A DNA stretch of 7,965 nt from Sphingobacteriales bacterium (GTDB lineage: Bacteria; Bacteroidota; Bacteroidia; Chitinophagales; Chitinophagaceae). Below, in pieces: positions 1-7,965 of this stretch. The DNA is taken from NCBI GenBank assembly GCA_004294195.1, contig REAQ01000026.1, positions 1 through 7,965 of the forward strand, read 5' to 3'. Position 1 is the stretch's first letter, and each line of letters starts with the position of its first letter. A program made the translations under genes and the position numbers. The notes beneath the pieces are model-generated. The model was not told the DNA's origin. It saw only the letters and a list, made by a program, of their open reading frames with translations, and made no database searches.

Positions 1-2075
<2,075 letters not shown>

Positions 2076-2079
2076 TCAA

Positions 2080-2135
2080 AAGTAAAAAGTCAAAATTCAA
2101 AACCGGAGTCTTTTTTGAATTTTGAATTTTTACTT
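2080..2135. repeat. Heptad-based imperfect palindrome in the divergent gap
   Basis: The arms at 2080-2102 and 2113-2135 are reverse complements over 23 bp with one mismatch (position 2089 against 2126), separated by a 10-nt loop, ccggagtctt. The left side has a 7-nt period (ATTCAAA, AGTAAAA, AGTCAAA, ATTCAAA, starting at 2074), and the right arm carries the inverted version with TTTTGAA units. It lies 20 bp upstream of the ligA start codon and about 80 bp upstream of the regulator gene. A ligA transcript starting above it would carry a long AU-rich hairpin just before its start codon. There is no GC-rich stem, and it does not sit at the 3' end of any gene, so a terminator role is unlikely. 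It resembles the small interspersed intergenic palindromes seen in Bacteroidota genomes, but copy number cannot be judged from one window. Confidence 0.85.
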
Positions 2136-2157
2136 GTGTATATTAGACACAATAATA

Positions 2158-2189
2158 TTTGCTGCTTTCAATTTTGTGGAATAATTTTT
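2158..2189 (+). promoter_or_regulatory. Candidate promoter of the Nudix-fold regulator gene
   Basis: A TTTG at 2158-2161 is followed after 20 bp by TAATTTTT at 2182-2189, which matches the Bacteroidota -7 consensus TAnnTTTG at all but the last base. Transcription would start near 2196, leaving a leader of under 20 nt before the ATG at 2213. The surroundings are AT-rich, so chance matches are likely and this is tentative. Confidence 0.35.
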
Positions 2190-2212
2190 CCGACCTTATT
2201 TAATGACCAACG

Positions 2213-2938
2213 ATGACTCCTTCAAGGAAGAAGCCCAACATTAATTGCTCGCCCGTTGATACCAGCCATTTCTTTGGCTTTGCGGTATCTGTAGACTGTG
2301 TAATCTTCGGATTCGATGAAAATGTACTGAAAGTCTTGCTGATCAAGAGTGACCTTCCAACATTCCAGGATAAATGGAGTTTGCTGGGGGATCTGGTGGA
2401 ACTGGACGAGGATCTGGATTCAGCATCCTATCGGGTATTAAAAGACCGTACGGGTCTGGAGAATGTTTACCTGGAACAAGTGCACACTTTCAGTTCAGTT
2501 GGTCGTCACCCTGCTGGCAGGGTAGTGTCTACCGCCTATTTTTCATTGGTCAATGCCCGGCATCATCAGTTGCGACAGCTCGCCAATGAGTTACACTGGC
2601 ATCCTGTGGCAGATATTCAAGAGATGGCTTTTGACCATATGGAGATCCTGAATACCTGTTTGGCCGCCTTGCAGAAAAAGATCCAGGAAGAGCCCATCAT
2701 CTTTAACCTCCTCGAGAATAAATTTTCCCTTCGTGAACTGCAGTATCTGTATGAAGCCATACTTGGGGTGAAGCTGGACAGAAGGAATTTCCGCAAGAAA
2801 TTGTTTACAACGGGATTACTGGTGGATGTGGACGAGATGGAAGAGAACGTACCGCACCGGCCGGGTAAATTATATACGTTTAACCATGGTCGTTATTCCA
2901 ATATGAAGAAGAAGACTTTTGTGGGGATCGACTTCTGA
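2213..2938 (+). CDS. NrtR/AraR-type transcription regulator, Nudix-fold sensor with winged helix
   Basis: This 241-residue protein is probably a DNA-binding regulator of the adjacent susCD operon. Residues 20-140 form a Nudix-like domain (FGFAVSVDCVIFGF strand, then DKWSLLGDLVELDEDLDSA). The Nudix box is degraded: G59, E66, R74 and G81 remain, but the REXXEE core reads RVLKDR, so the metal-binding glutamates are V75, D78 and R79. That fits a non-catalytic ligand sensor. Residues 165-228 (FSLRELQYLYEAILG, NFRKKLFTTGLL, RPGKLYTF) match the C-terminal winged helix of NrtR-family regulators. Known relatives sense ADP-ribose (NrtR) or sugars such as arabinose (Bacteroides AraR). The ligand here is unknown; a sugar or sugar derivative is an inference from the susCD neighbourhood. 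No Shine-Dalgarno is visible. The ATG at 2213 is the likely start; an ATG at 2203 is out of frame. Database labels would often read 'NUDIX hydrolase', which may mislead. Confidence 0.9.
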   Translation: MTPSRKKPNINCSPVDTSHFFGFAVSVDCVIFGFDENVLKVLLIKSDLPTFQDKWSLLGDLVELDEDLDSASYRVLKDRTGLENVYLEQVHTFSSVGRHPAGRVVSTAYFSLVNARHHQLRQLANELHWHPVADIQEMAFDHMEILNTCLAALQKKIQEEPIIFNLLENKFSLRELQYLYEAILGVKLDRRNFRKKLFTTGLLVDVDEMEENVPHRPGKLYTFNHGRYSNMKKKTFVGIDF

Positions 2939-3098
2939 CTTTATTAATTGAATGGTGCAGCAGTAAAGGTTTTTGTGATGTCCTACTTAACGGTCCTTTG
3001 GAGTTTGACTGTAATTATTTGCTCAAGTTTTAGGTTTATCGATTTAGCATAGAGAAATGAGGGTTTTATGGAAATAAAGCTTAAAAAATCATTAACGC

Positions 3099-3132
3099 TT
3101 TGCTAACAATATGTAAAGAATACATAATTTAG
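3099..3132 (+). promoter_or_regulatory. Candidate promoter of the susCD operon
   Basis: A TTTG at 3099-3102 is followed after 22 bp by TAATTTAG at 3125-3132, one mismatch from the Bacteroidota -7 consensus TAnnTTTG. Transcription would start near 3139, about 24 nt before the susC ATG. The leader has no Shine-Dalgarno and is AT-rich, as is usual in this phylum. The rest of the 224-bp gap (2939-3098) shows no convincing terminator for the regulator gene and no recognisable RNA element. The call is tentative because the region is AT-rich. Confidence 0.4.
3110..3126. promoter_or_regulatory. Candidate operator: TATGTA-N5-TACATA palindrome
   Basis: A perfect inverted repeat with 6-bp arms (TATGTA at 3110-3115 and TACATA at 3121-3126) is separated by aagaa. 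It lies in the spacer between the proposed -33 and -7 boxes of the susCD promoter and overlaps the first two bases of the -7 box. A bound protein there would block RNA polymerase, so this is a plausible repressor site. The upstream Nudix-fold regulator is the obvious candidate ligand. The pairing is inference, and a 6-bp-arm palindrome in AT-rich DNA can arise by chance. Confidence 0.35.
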
Positions 3133-3162
3133 TCAGCGACTTTTAATTCTTAAATACTGTTT

Positions 3163-6105
3163 ATGACCCAAAAACGCTTACTGCCAGCGTTACTTATTAC
3201 GCTATTGCTGGCGTTACAGACCTTCGCTCAGCAACGTACGATTACGGGTAAGGTGACAGACAACACTGGTGCTCCGGTTTCCGGCGCCACGGTGACTGTG
3301 AAGGGCACTAATATTGCCACTTCCACCGGTTCCGATGGTTCGTACAAGATTAATGTTCCCCAAGAAGCGGGAACGCTCGTTATCTCCGCAGTTGGATATG
3401 GCAACCTTGAAGCTGCCATTTCCGGTTCCTCCGTTGATGTTAGTATCACGCCCACACAATCCAACCTGAACGAGGTTGTTGTTGTAGGTTATGGTACGGC
3501 AAGAAAGAGGGATCTTACTGGTGCGGTAGCCTCTGTTAAAGCTAAAGATTTTAACCAGGGTGTATTTGCCTCTCCTGACAACCTCATCCAAGGTAAGGTT
3601 GCGGGTGTGCAGGTGATCAACAACACTGGTGCTCCCGGTGGTGCATCAACCATCCGGATCAGGGGTATCTCTTCGATCCGTGCGGGTAATGCTCCTTTGA
3701 TCGTTGTGGATGGTGTTCCCCTTTCAGGTGGTAGCACGCAGCCCGGGTTAGACAATGCACTGGGTTCAACACCTGGTGATAACCCACTTAACTTCATTAA
3801 CTCTGCTGACATTGCATCAATGGACATCCTGAAAGATGCCTCTGCCACGGCCATTTATGGTTCACGTGGTGCAAACGGTGTAATCGTGATCACTACGAAG
3901 AAAGGTAGCTCTGGTGCTCCAAAGATCGATTTCACTACACAGGTTGGTGTAGCCAACATGCTTCGCCAGATCAAAGTTCTGGACGCTGCGGGTTACAGGG
4001 ATGCGTTGAAAGAATATAACCTTAGCGCCGGCGACTATGGTGGAAATGTAAATGCCATGGATGAGATTACTCGTTCAGCATTCACCCAGAACTACAACCT
4101 TGCTGTATCTGGTGGTAATGACAACGGAAAATATCGTTTGTCAGTAGGTTATATGAACCAGGAAGGTATTATTCAGGAATCTGGCTTCAAAAAAATCACT
4201 GCGAATTTGGCTTCAAGTTTCAAATTCACAGAAAGCAAGCGTTTGGGTCTTGATTTCAATATTATCTTCGGTAATACACTTACGAATCAGGCACCAATCG
4301 GTAATACCTCTGGTTTCCAGGGTAGCTTGATTGGTCAGGCATTGCAGTGGAATCCAACGCACCCGCTGAGGAAACCGAATGACTCTATCTGGATCAATAA
4401 CCAGCTTGGAGCAACAACCATCAATCCACTGGCGATGATCGCTGCGTATGATGACAAGACCAGCCTAAATAACATTATCGCTAACATTTCACCCAGCTAC
4501 AAGATCCTCAATAACCTTGAGTACCGGATGTTGTACGCCGTGAACTATAGCACTGCTGAAAGGCGTTCTTCTATCAGAAACTGGCTCAATTTCACTGGTA
4601 ACCTTGGCTCTGCGCAGATCGGTAACAACCGCTCCGTGAACCAGACCATTACCCACACACTAAGCTATACGCCGCAGTTGACCAAGAACATCAACATGAA
4701 CGCGGTTGTTGGTTATGAATACCTCCGCTATGATTTCAAAGGTAGCGGAATGCAGGCCAACAGGTTCTTTGATTATCCTCAATTAGATTACACGGATTAC
4801 ATGCAGAACTCTCCTGCAGCAGACAGAAACGTGTTTTCATATGCACCTCCGGTGAATGAGATCCAATCGCTTTTCGCTCGTGCCCAATTCTCTTTTGGAG
4901 ACAGGTTTATCCTGATGGGAACGGTGCGTAGAGATGGTTCTTCAAAATTCGGTGCCAACAATAGGTACGGTATCTTCCCTGCGGTGTCTGGTGCCTGGAA
5001 TATCTCAAACGAAAGTTTTGTTAGTTCAAGCAAAGCCATCAGCAACCTGAAACTCAGGGCAAGCTGGGGTGTTACGGGTAATCAGGAATTCCCATCAGGC
5101 GTTGCCCAACGTAGGGTGAACATTGGAATTGGCGACAATACTTCAGTTGCTAACTTCGAAAACCCTGATGTGAAGTGGGAAACCAATACCATGGTTAACG
5201 TAGGTTTGGACTTCGGTTTTGCGAGCAACAGGATTACAGGTACCGTTGACTGGTTCAACAGGAAGACAAGTGATCCTCTGTTTGCAGCTACTCCAGTTGC
5301 GCCTGCTCCTGCTGCTGGTGTTATTTGGCAGAATCTGCCAGCCAGTATTGTTAATACAGGTCTGGAATTGGCTTTGAACTTCAATATCGTTAGGACTGAA
5401 AACCTCTCCTGGAACCTCGGTGGTAACATCGCATTCCTTCAGAATGAGGTTAAAGATCTGAATGGTTCTTATCAGACAGGTGCACTGAACGGTCAGGGTA
5501 TATCTGGTGCAACATCACAGTTGATCGTTGAAGACCAACCGTTGAACGTTTACTACCTGAGGAAGTTTGAAGGATTCGACAAAACAACAGGTCAGAGCAT
5601 TTATGCAGAAAATGAGAAACTTTTCTACTCAGGTTCACCCAACCCTACAAGGATTTATGGTATCACTACTGATCTGACGTGGAAGAAGCTCTTTGCATCT
5701 GCTAACATGAACGGTGCTGCTGGCCATTACCTGTACAACAACACAGCGAACTCCGTGATCAACGTGGGTAACCTGGGTACAAGGAATATCTCAGCTGCTA
5801 TCCCCGGTACTGGTGAAAACCTGTCTAACGCAATCGCTCCTTCTACCCGTTATCTGGAGAAAGGCGATTACCTGAAACTGGCTAACGCTACAATCGGATA
5901 TAGGATTGGAAGTCTGGGTAGAGCGTTCAAGAATGTGACTGTAACCCTCACTGGTCAAAACCTGTTCGTAATCAGCAAGTTCACGGGCTTTGATCCTGAG
6001 GTTAACGTAGATAAGAATGTAAACGGTATTCCTTCTGCGGGTATCGAGTATATTCCTTATCCTTCTGCTAGAACAATTCTCTTAGGTCTGACGTTTGGTT
6101 TATAA
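3163..6105 (+). CDS. SusC/RagA-family TonB-linked outer-membrane transporter
   Basis: This 980-residue protein is an outer-membrane beta-barrel that imports a ligand delivered by its SusD partner, powered by TonB-ExbBD. Seen in order: a signal peptide (KR followed by a Leu/Ala-rich core, likely cleaved near residue 22 in QTFAQQ); a carboxypeptidase D regulatory-like Ig domain (about 24-98: TITGKVTDNTGAPVSGATV, SDGSYKINV, GY); a TonB-box-like EVVVVGYGT (104-112); and a plug domain (about 113-250) with the SusC signatures IRIRGISSI, PLIVVDGVP and DILKDASATAIYGSRGANG. A large barrel follows, ending in the short aromatic-terminated strand ILLGLTFGL. Length is normal for the family. There is no N-terminal STN/FecR-signalling domain, so control through an anti-sigma factor is unlikely, which suits regulation by the upstream Nudix-fold protein. 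Substrate is unknown. Glycine codons are mostly GGT, suggesting high expression. Confidence 0.97.
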   Translation: MTQKRLLPALLITLLLALQTFAQQRTITGKVTDNTGAPVSGATVTVKGTNIATSTGSDGSYKINVPQEAGTLVISAVGYGNLEAAISGSSVDVSITPTQSNLNEVVVVGYGTARKRDLTGAVASVKAKDFNQGVFASPDNLIQGKVAGVQVINNTGAPGGASTIRIRGISSIRAGNAPLIVVDGVPLSGGSTQPGLDNALGSTPGDNPLNFINSADIASMDILKDASATAIYGSRGANGVIVITTKKGSSGAPKIDFTTQVGVANMLRQIKVLDAAGYRDALKEYNLSAGDYGGNVNAMDEITRSAFTQNYNLAVSGGNDNGKYRLSVGYMNQEGIIQESGFKKITANLASSFKFTESKRLGLDFNIIFGNTLTNQAPIGNTSGFQGSLIGQALQWNPTHPLRKPNDSIWINNQLGATTINPLAMIAAYDDKTSLNNIIANISPSYKILNNLEYRMLYAVNYSTAERRSSIRNWLNFTGNLGSAQIGNNRSVNQTITHTLSYTPQLTKNINMNAVVGYEYLRYDFKGSGMQANRFFDYPQLDYTDYMQNSPAADRNVFSYAPPVNEIQSLFARAQFSFGDRFILMGTVRRDGSSKFGANNRYGIFPAVSGAWNISNESFVSSSKAISNLKLRASWGVTGNQEFPSGVAQRRVNIGIGDNTSVANFENPDVKWETNTMVNVGLDFGFASNRITGTVDWFNRKTSDPLFAATPVAPAPAAGVIWQNLPASIVNTGLELALNFNIVRTENLSWNLGGNIAFLQNEVKDLNGSYQTGALNGQGISGATSQLIVEDQPLNVYYLRKFEGFDKTTGQSIYAENEKLFYSGSPNPTRIYGITTDLTWKKLFASANMNGAAGHYLYNNTANSVINVGNLGTRNISAAIPGTGENLSNAIAPSTRYLEKGDYLKLANATIGYRIGSLGRAFKNVTVTLTGQNLFVISKFTGFDPEVNVDKNVNGIPSAGIEYIPYPSARTILLGLTFGL

Positions 6106-6125
6106 TCATTTAATGAAAACAGTTT

Positions 6126-7637
6126 ATGAAGCAACTTAAATACTTAACCGTGGTACTTGGCGCAGCAGTTGCTGTGTCCTGTACTAAACTGGAAGAAACA
6201 CAGAGGGATTCTGTTAACTTCCAGCGAGCCACCGCCGCGGGTTTGCTCCAGGGTGCCTATAACTCCCTGGGCGGACTCCAAACTCAGGATGTTGTTTGGG
6301 CATTGGAAGAGCATTCTTCTGACGAAGCCCTCGGCCCAACCCGTGGCCCAGACTGGGATGATAACGGTGTATGGCGCGTAATCCACAACCACCAGTGGGA
6401 TGCAGATCACAGCATTGTGAGGAATACTTTCAACTCTTTGTTGACTGCACAGTTCTCCGCTACAGCGGTTCTAGAACAAAGCCCATCTGCTTCTGAGGCA
6501 GCACAGGCAAAGTTTATCCGTGCACTGTCTGTGTTCCTTGTGTTGGATCTGTACGATCAGGTTCCTTTCAGGGCTGATCTTAAGGATCTTAAGCAACTTC
6601 CAGTAACACTGAAGGGCGCAGAAGCTGCAGATAAGGTGATTGAAGAGGCGAATGCCGCGTTGACTGATTTGCCCAATGCTGGCAGCAGCACCTGGATTGC
6701 AAACAAAGACGCCGCTCGTGTATTGTTGATGAAGGCTTACCTGAACAGGGGAGTGTACGCCAACCGCGTAACGCCAACATTTGCCGCAGCAGACATGAAT
6801 CAGGTGATCACGCTGGCAGACCAGATCCTTGGTAACGCAAGGTACACGCTGTCTGACAACTTCTTCACCAACTTCGCGCCTAACAATAACTCAGCTTCTA
6901 AGGAACTGATATACACTCTGGAGAATACCATTGGTGTAAGGGGCGGTAACAACAGGTTCAACTGGTTCTGCACGCTGCACTATAACCAAAAGCCTAGCGG
7001 CTGGAACGGGTTCACGACCCTTGCTGATTTCTATGACAAGTTTGAAGCTGCCGATACAAGGCGCGGTGGTACGTACCCCGGCTTGACTAACGTGACCGGT
7101 CTTCGGACAGGTTTCCTGGTAGGTCAGCAGTTTGATCAAAACGGTACAGAGTTGAAAGATAGGAAAGGTGCTCCTCTTGCATTCACAAGGGAAATTGCAC
7201 TTCGTGAGACAGGAAACAACCTTGAGGTTACGGGTATCCGCGTTATTAAGTATGTTCCTGACTTCGCTCAAGGCATCGATGGTAACGCCGAAAACGAATA
7301 CGTAATCTTCCGTTTGGCTGACGTTATGCTGATGAAAGCTGAAGCGCAACTTCGTCTTGGCCAGACTGCAGCAGCATTAACCATCGTAAACACATTGCGT
7401 GCAAAACGTGGTGCTTCTGCTCTCACTACCCTCACACTTCAAGGCCTGCTCGATGAGCGTGGACGTGAAATGTACTGGGAAGGCTGGAGGAGAAATGATC
7501 TGGTTCGTTTCGGTAAATTCCTCGATGGTGTTGGACCTACTCGTCCAAACAAATCTGGAAACGAAAGGCTGATCTTCCCTATTCCAAACCAACAGCTGGC
7601 TGTTAACCCGAACCTGACTCAGAATCCTGGTTACTAG
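6126..7637 (+). CDS. SusD/RagB-family surface nutrient-binding lipoprotein
   Basis: This 503-residue protein is the surface lid that binds ligand and hands it to the SusC barrel encoded 20 nt upstream; the two are clearly co-transcribed. A lipoprotein signal ends at AVSC with the lipidated cysteine at C19, followed by KLEE, an acidic stretch resembling the lipoprotein export signal used for surface display in this phylum. The N-terminal TPR-rich SusD-like domain includes AQAKFIRALSVFLVLDLYDQ (about residues 118-140), matching the family's 'A.FLRA..YF.L...FG..P' helix. The RagB/SusD C-terminal domain (about 380-503) shows FRLADVMLMKAEA, ERGREMYWEGWRRNDLVRFG, and the hallmark end PIPNQQLAVNPNLTQNPGY. 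Length is typical. No Shine-Dalgarno is seen before the ATG. The ligand cannot be inferred from this sequence alone. Confidence 0.96.
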   Translation: MKQLKYLTVVLGAAVAVSCTKLEETQRDSVNFQRATAAGLLQGAYNSLGGLQTQDVVWALEEHSSDEALGPTRGPDWDDNGVWRVIHNHQWDADHSIVRNTFNSLLTAQFSATAVLEQSPSASEAAQAKFIRALSVFLVLDLYDQVPFRADLKDLKQLPVTLKGAEAADKVIEEANAALTDLPNAGSSTWIANKDAARVLLMKAYLNRGVYANRVTPTFAAADMNQVITLADQILGNARYTLSDNFFTNFAPNNNSASKELIYTLENTIGVRGGNNRFNWFCTLHYNQKPSGWNGFTTLADFYDKFEAADTRRGGTYPGLTNVTGLRTGFLVGQQFDQNGTELKDRKGAPLAFTREIALRETGNNLEVTGIRVIKYVPDFAQGIDGNAENEYVIFRLADVMLMKAEAQLRLGQTAAALTIVNTLRAKRGASALTTLTLQGLLDERGREMYWEGWRRNDLVRFGKFLDGVGPTRPNKSGNERLIFPIPNQQLAVNPNLTQNPGY

Positions 7638-7660
7638 TCTGATTGTTTAACTTTATCATG

Positions 7661-7697
7661 CGAAAAGGTCAATGTATATTGGCCTTTTCGTTTTTTT
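7661..7697 (+). terminator. Intrinsic terminator after susD
   Basis: A 13-bp stem (7661-7673 pairing with 7678-7690, all Watson-Crick except one G-U wobble at 7669/7682) has a 4-nt loop, GTAT, and is followed by seven consecutive T residues (7691-7697). It lies 23 nt past the susD stop codon. This is a textbook Rho-independent terminator for the susCD transcript. The next start codon is only 5 nt beyond the T-tract, so it may also act as a partial terminator within a longer operon. Confidence 0.92.
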
Positions 7698-7702
7698 AGC
7701 AC

Positions 7703-7965
7703 ATGAGGCGATTTCTACCATACCTTCTACTGTCATTGGCTACAGGTGCATGCAAACAACCCGCACCTGAACTGCTGTTCGAAAAAGTAGATAACAGCGG
7801 CATCAACTTTTCCAATAACATCTCTAACTCAAGAGACTTCAACATATTCAGCTACCGGAACTTTTACAATGGCGCGGGCGTAGCCACCGGCGATATCAAT
7901 AACGATGGTCTCACCGATGTCTTCTTTACGGCCAATATGGGACCGAATAAACTCTATCTGAATAA
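7703..7965 (+). CDS. Predicted FG-GAP/VCBS-repeat lipoprotein, CRTAC1/ASPIC-UnbV type (5' part only)
   Basis: Only the first 87 codons are in the window, and the frame is still open at the edge. The N-terminus (MRRF, a Leu-rich core, then LATGAC) is a likely lipoprotein signal with lipidated C17; the -3 residue is Thr rather than the usual Leu. The mature start (LLFEKVDNSGINFSNN) followed by NGAGVATGDINNDGLTDVFF fits the first beta-propeller blade of FG-GAP/VCBS proteins of the CRTAC1 type. The DxNxDGxxD calcium-binding loop is D64, N66, D68, D72. Such proteins are typically large (several hundred to over 1000 residues) and often carry a C-terminal ASPIC/UnbV domain, which cannot be checked here. 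Its position just after susCD suggests an accessory surface protein of the same system; its biochemical role is unknown. Glycine codons include several GGC, unlike the GGT-rich susC gene, hinting at lower expression. No Shine-Dalgarno is visible. Confidence 0.85.
   Translation, partial: MRRFLPYLLLSLATGACKQPAPELLFEKVDNSGINFSNNISNSRDFNIFSYRNFYNGAGVATGDINNDGLTDVFFTANMGPNKLYLN

Noticed and set aside
2077..2084. A perfect minus-strand TAnnTTTG match (TACTTTTG) as the ligA promoter
   Set aside because: No TTTG lies 17-23 bp upstream on that strand, the match is produced by the T-rich repeat units, and it would leave a leader of only about 10 nt.
2213..2938. Calling this gene an active Nudix hydrolase
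   Set aside because: The REXXEE catalytic core is missing and a regulator-type winged helix is present at the C-terminus, so a regulator is the better call.
2965..2999. AAAGG...CCTTT inverted repeat after the regulator gene as a terminator
   Set aside because: The arms are only 5 bp, the loop is long, and no T-tract follows.
6106..6116. TCATT-T-AATGA palindrome between susC and susD
   Set aside because: It is only 11 bp and largely made of stop- and start-like AT-rich sequence in a 20-nt gap, so chance is the simplest explanation.
3214..7592. Minus-strand open frames opposite susC and susD, and short plus-strand alternatives such as 6157-6381
   Set aside because: They mirror the coding sequence of well-supported genes, lack family motifs, and have no plausible expression signals.

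Overview
The window looks like a chromosomal segment from a member of the Bacteroidota, most plausibly a Chitinophagaceae-type bacterium. The reasons are a SusC/SusD pair, start codons that lack Shine-Dalgarno sequences and sit behind AT-rich leaders, candidate promoters of the TTTG/TAnnTTTG type, and moderate GC content. The family-level placement is inference.

Layout from left to right: (1) 1-2060, minus strand: ligA, NAD-dependent DNA ligase, intact except for its last residues, which run off the left edge. (2) 2061-2212: a divergent intergenic gap built around a 23-bp imperfect palindrome made of 7-nt A/T-rich units, plus a candidate promoter for the next gene. (3) 2213-2938, plus strand: an NrtR/AraR-type transcription regulator, with a Nudix-fold sensor domain whose catalytic box has decayed and a C-terminal winged helix. 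(4) 2939-3162: a 224-bp regulatory gap holding a candidate promoter, with a TATGTA-N5-TACATA palindrome between its two promoter boxes. (5) 3163-6105: a SusC/RagA TonB-linked outer-membrane transporter. (6) 6126-7637: its SusD/RagB surface lipoprotein partner, 20 nt downstream. (7) 7661-7697: a strong intrinsic terminator hairpin. (8) 7703 to the right edge: the start of a predicted lipoprotein with an FG-GAP/VCBS-type calcium-binding repeat, whose ATG lies only 5 nt past the terminator's T-tract.

The plus-strand genes make a coherent nutrient-uptake locus. SusD captures a ligand at the cell surface, SusC imports it using TonB energy, the Nudix-fold protein probably senses a metabolite and controls the susC promoter, and the repeat lipoprotein may be an accessory surface protein. 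The substrate cannot be read from this window because no glycoside hydrolase, peptidase or other degradative enzyme is present. ligA is an unrelated housekeeping neighbour.

I found no mobile element, CRISPR array, tRNA or rRNA. The gene content belongs to known families. What deserves a second look is the regulatory architecture: the catalytically decayed sensor, the operator-like palindrome, the terminator abutting a start codon, and the heptad palindrome.
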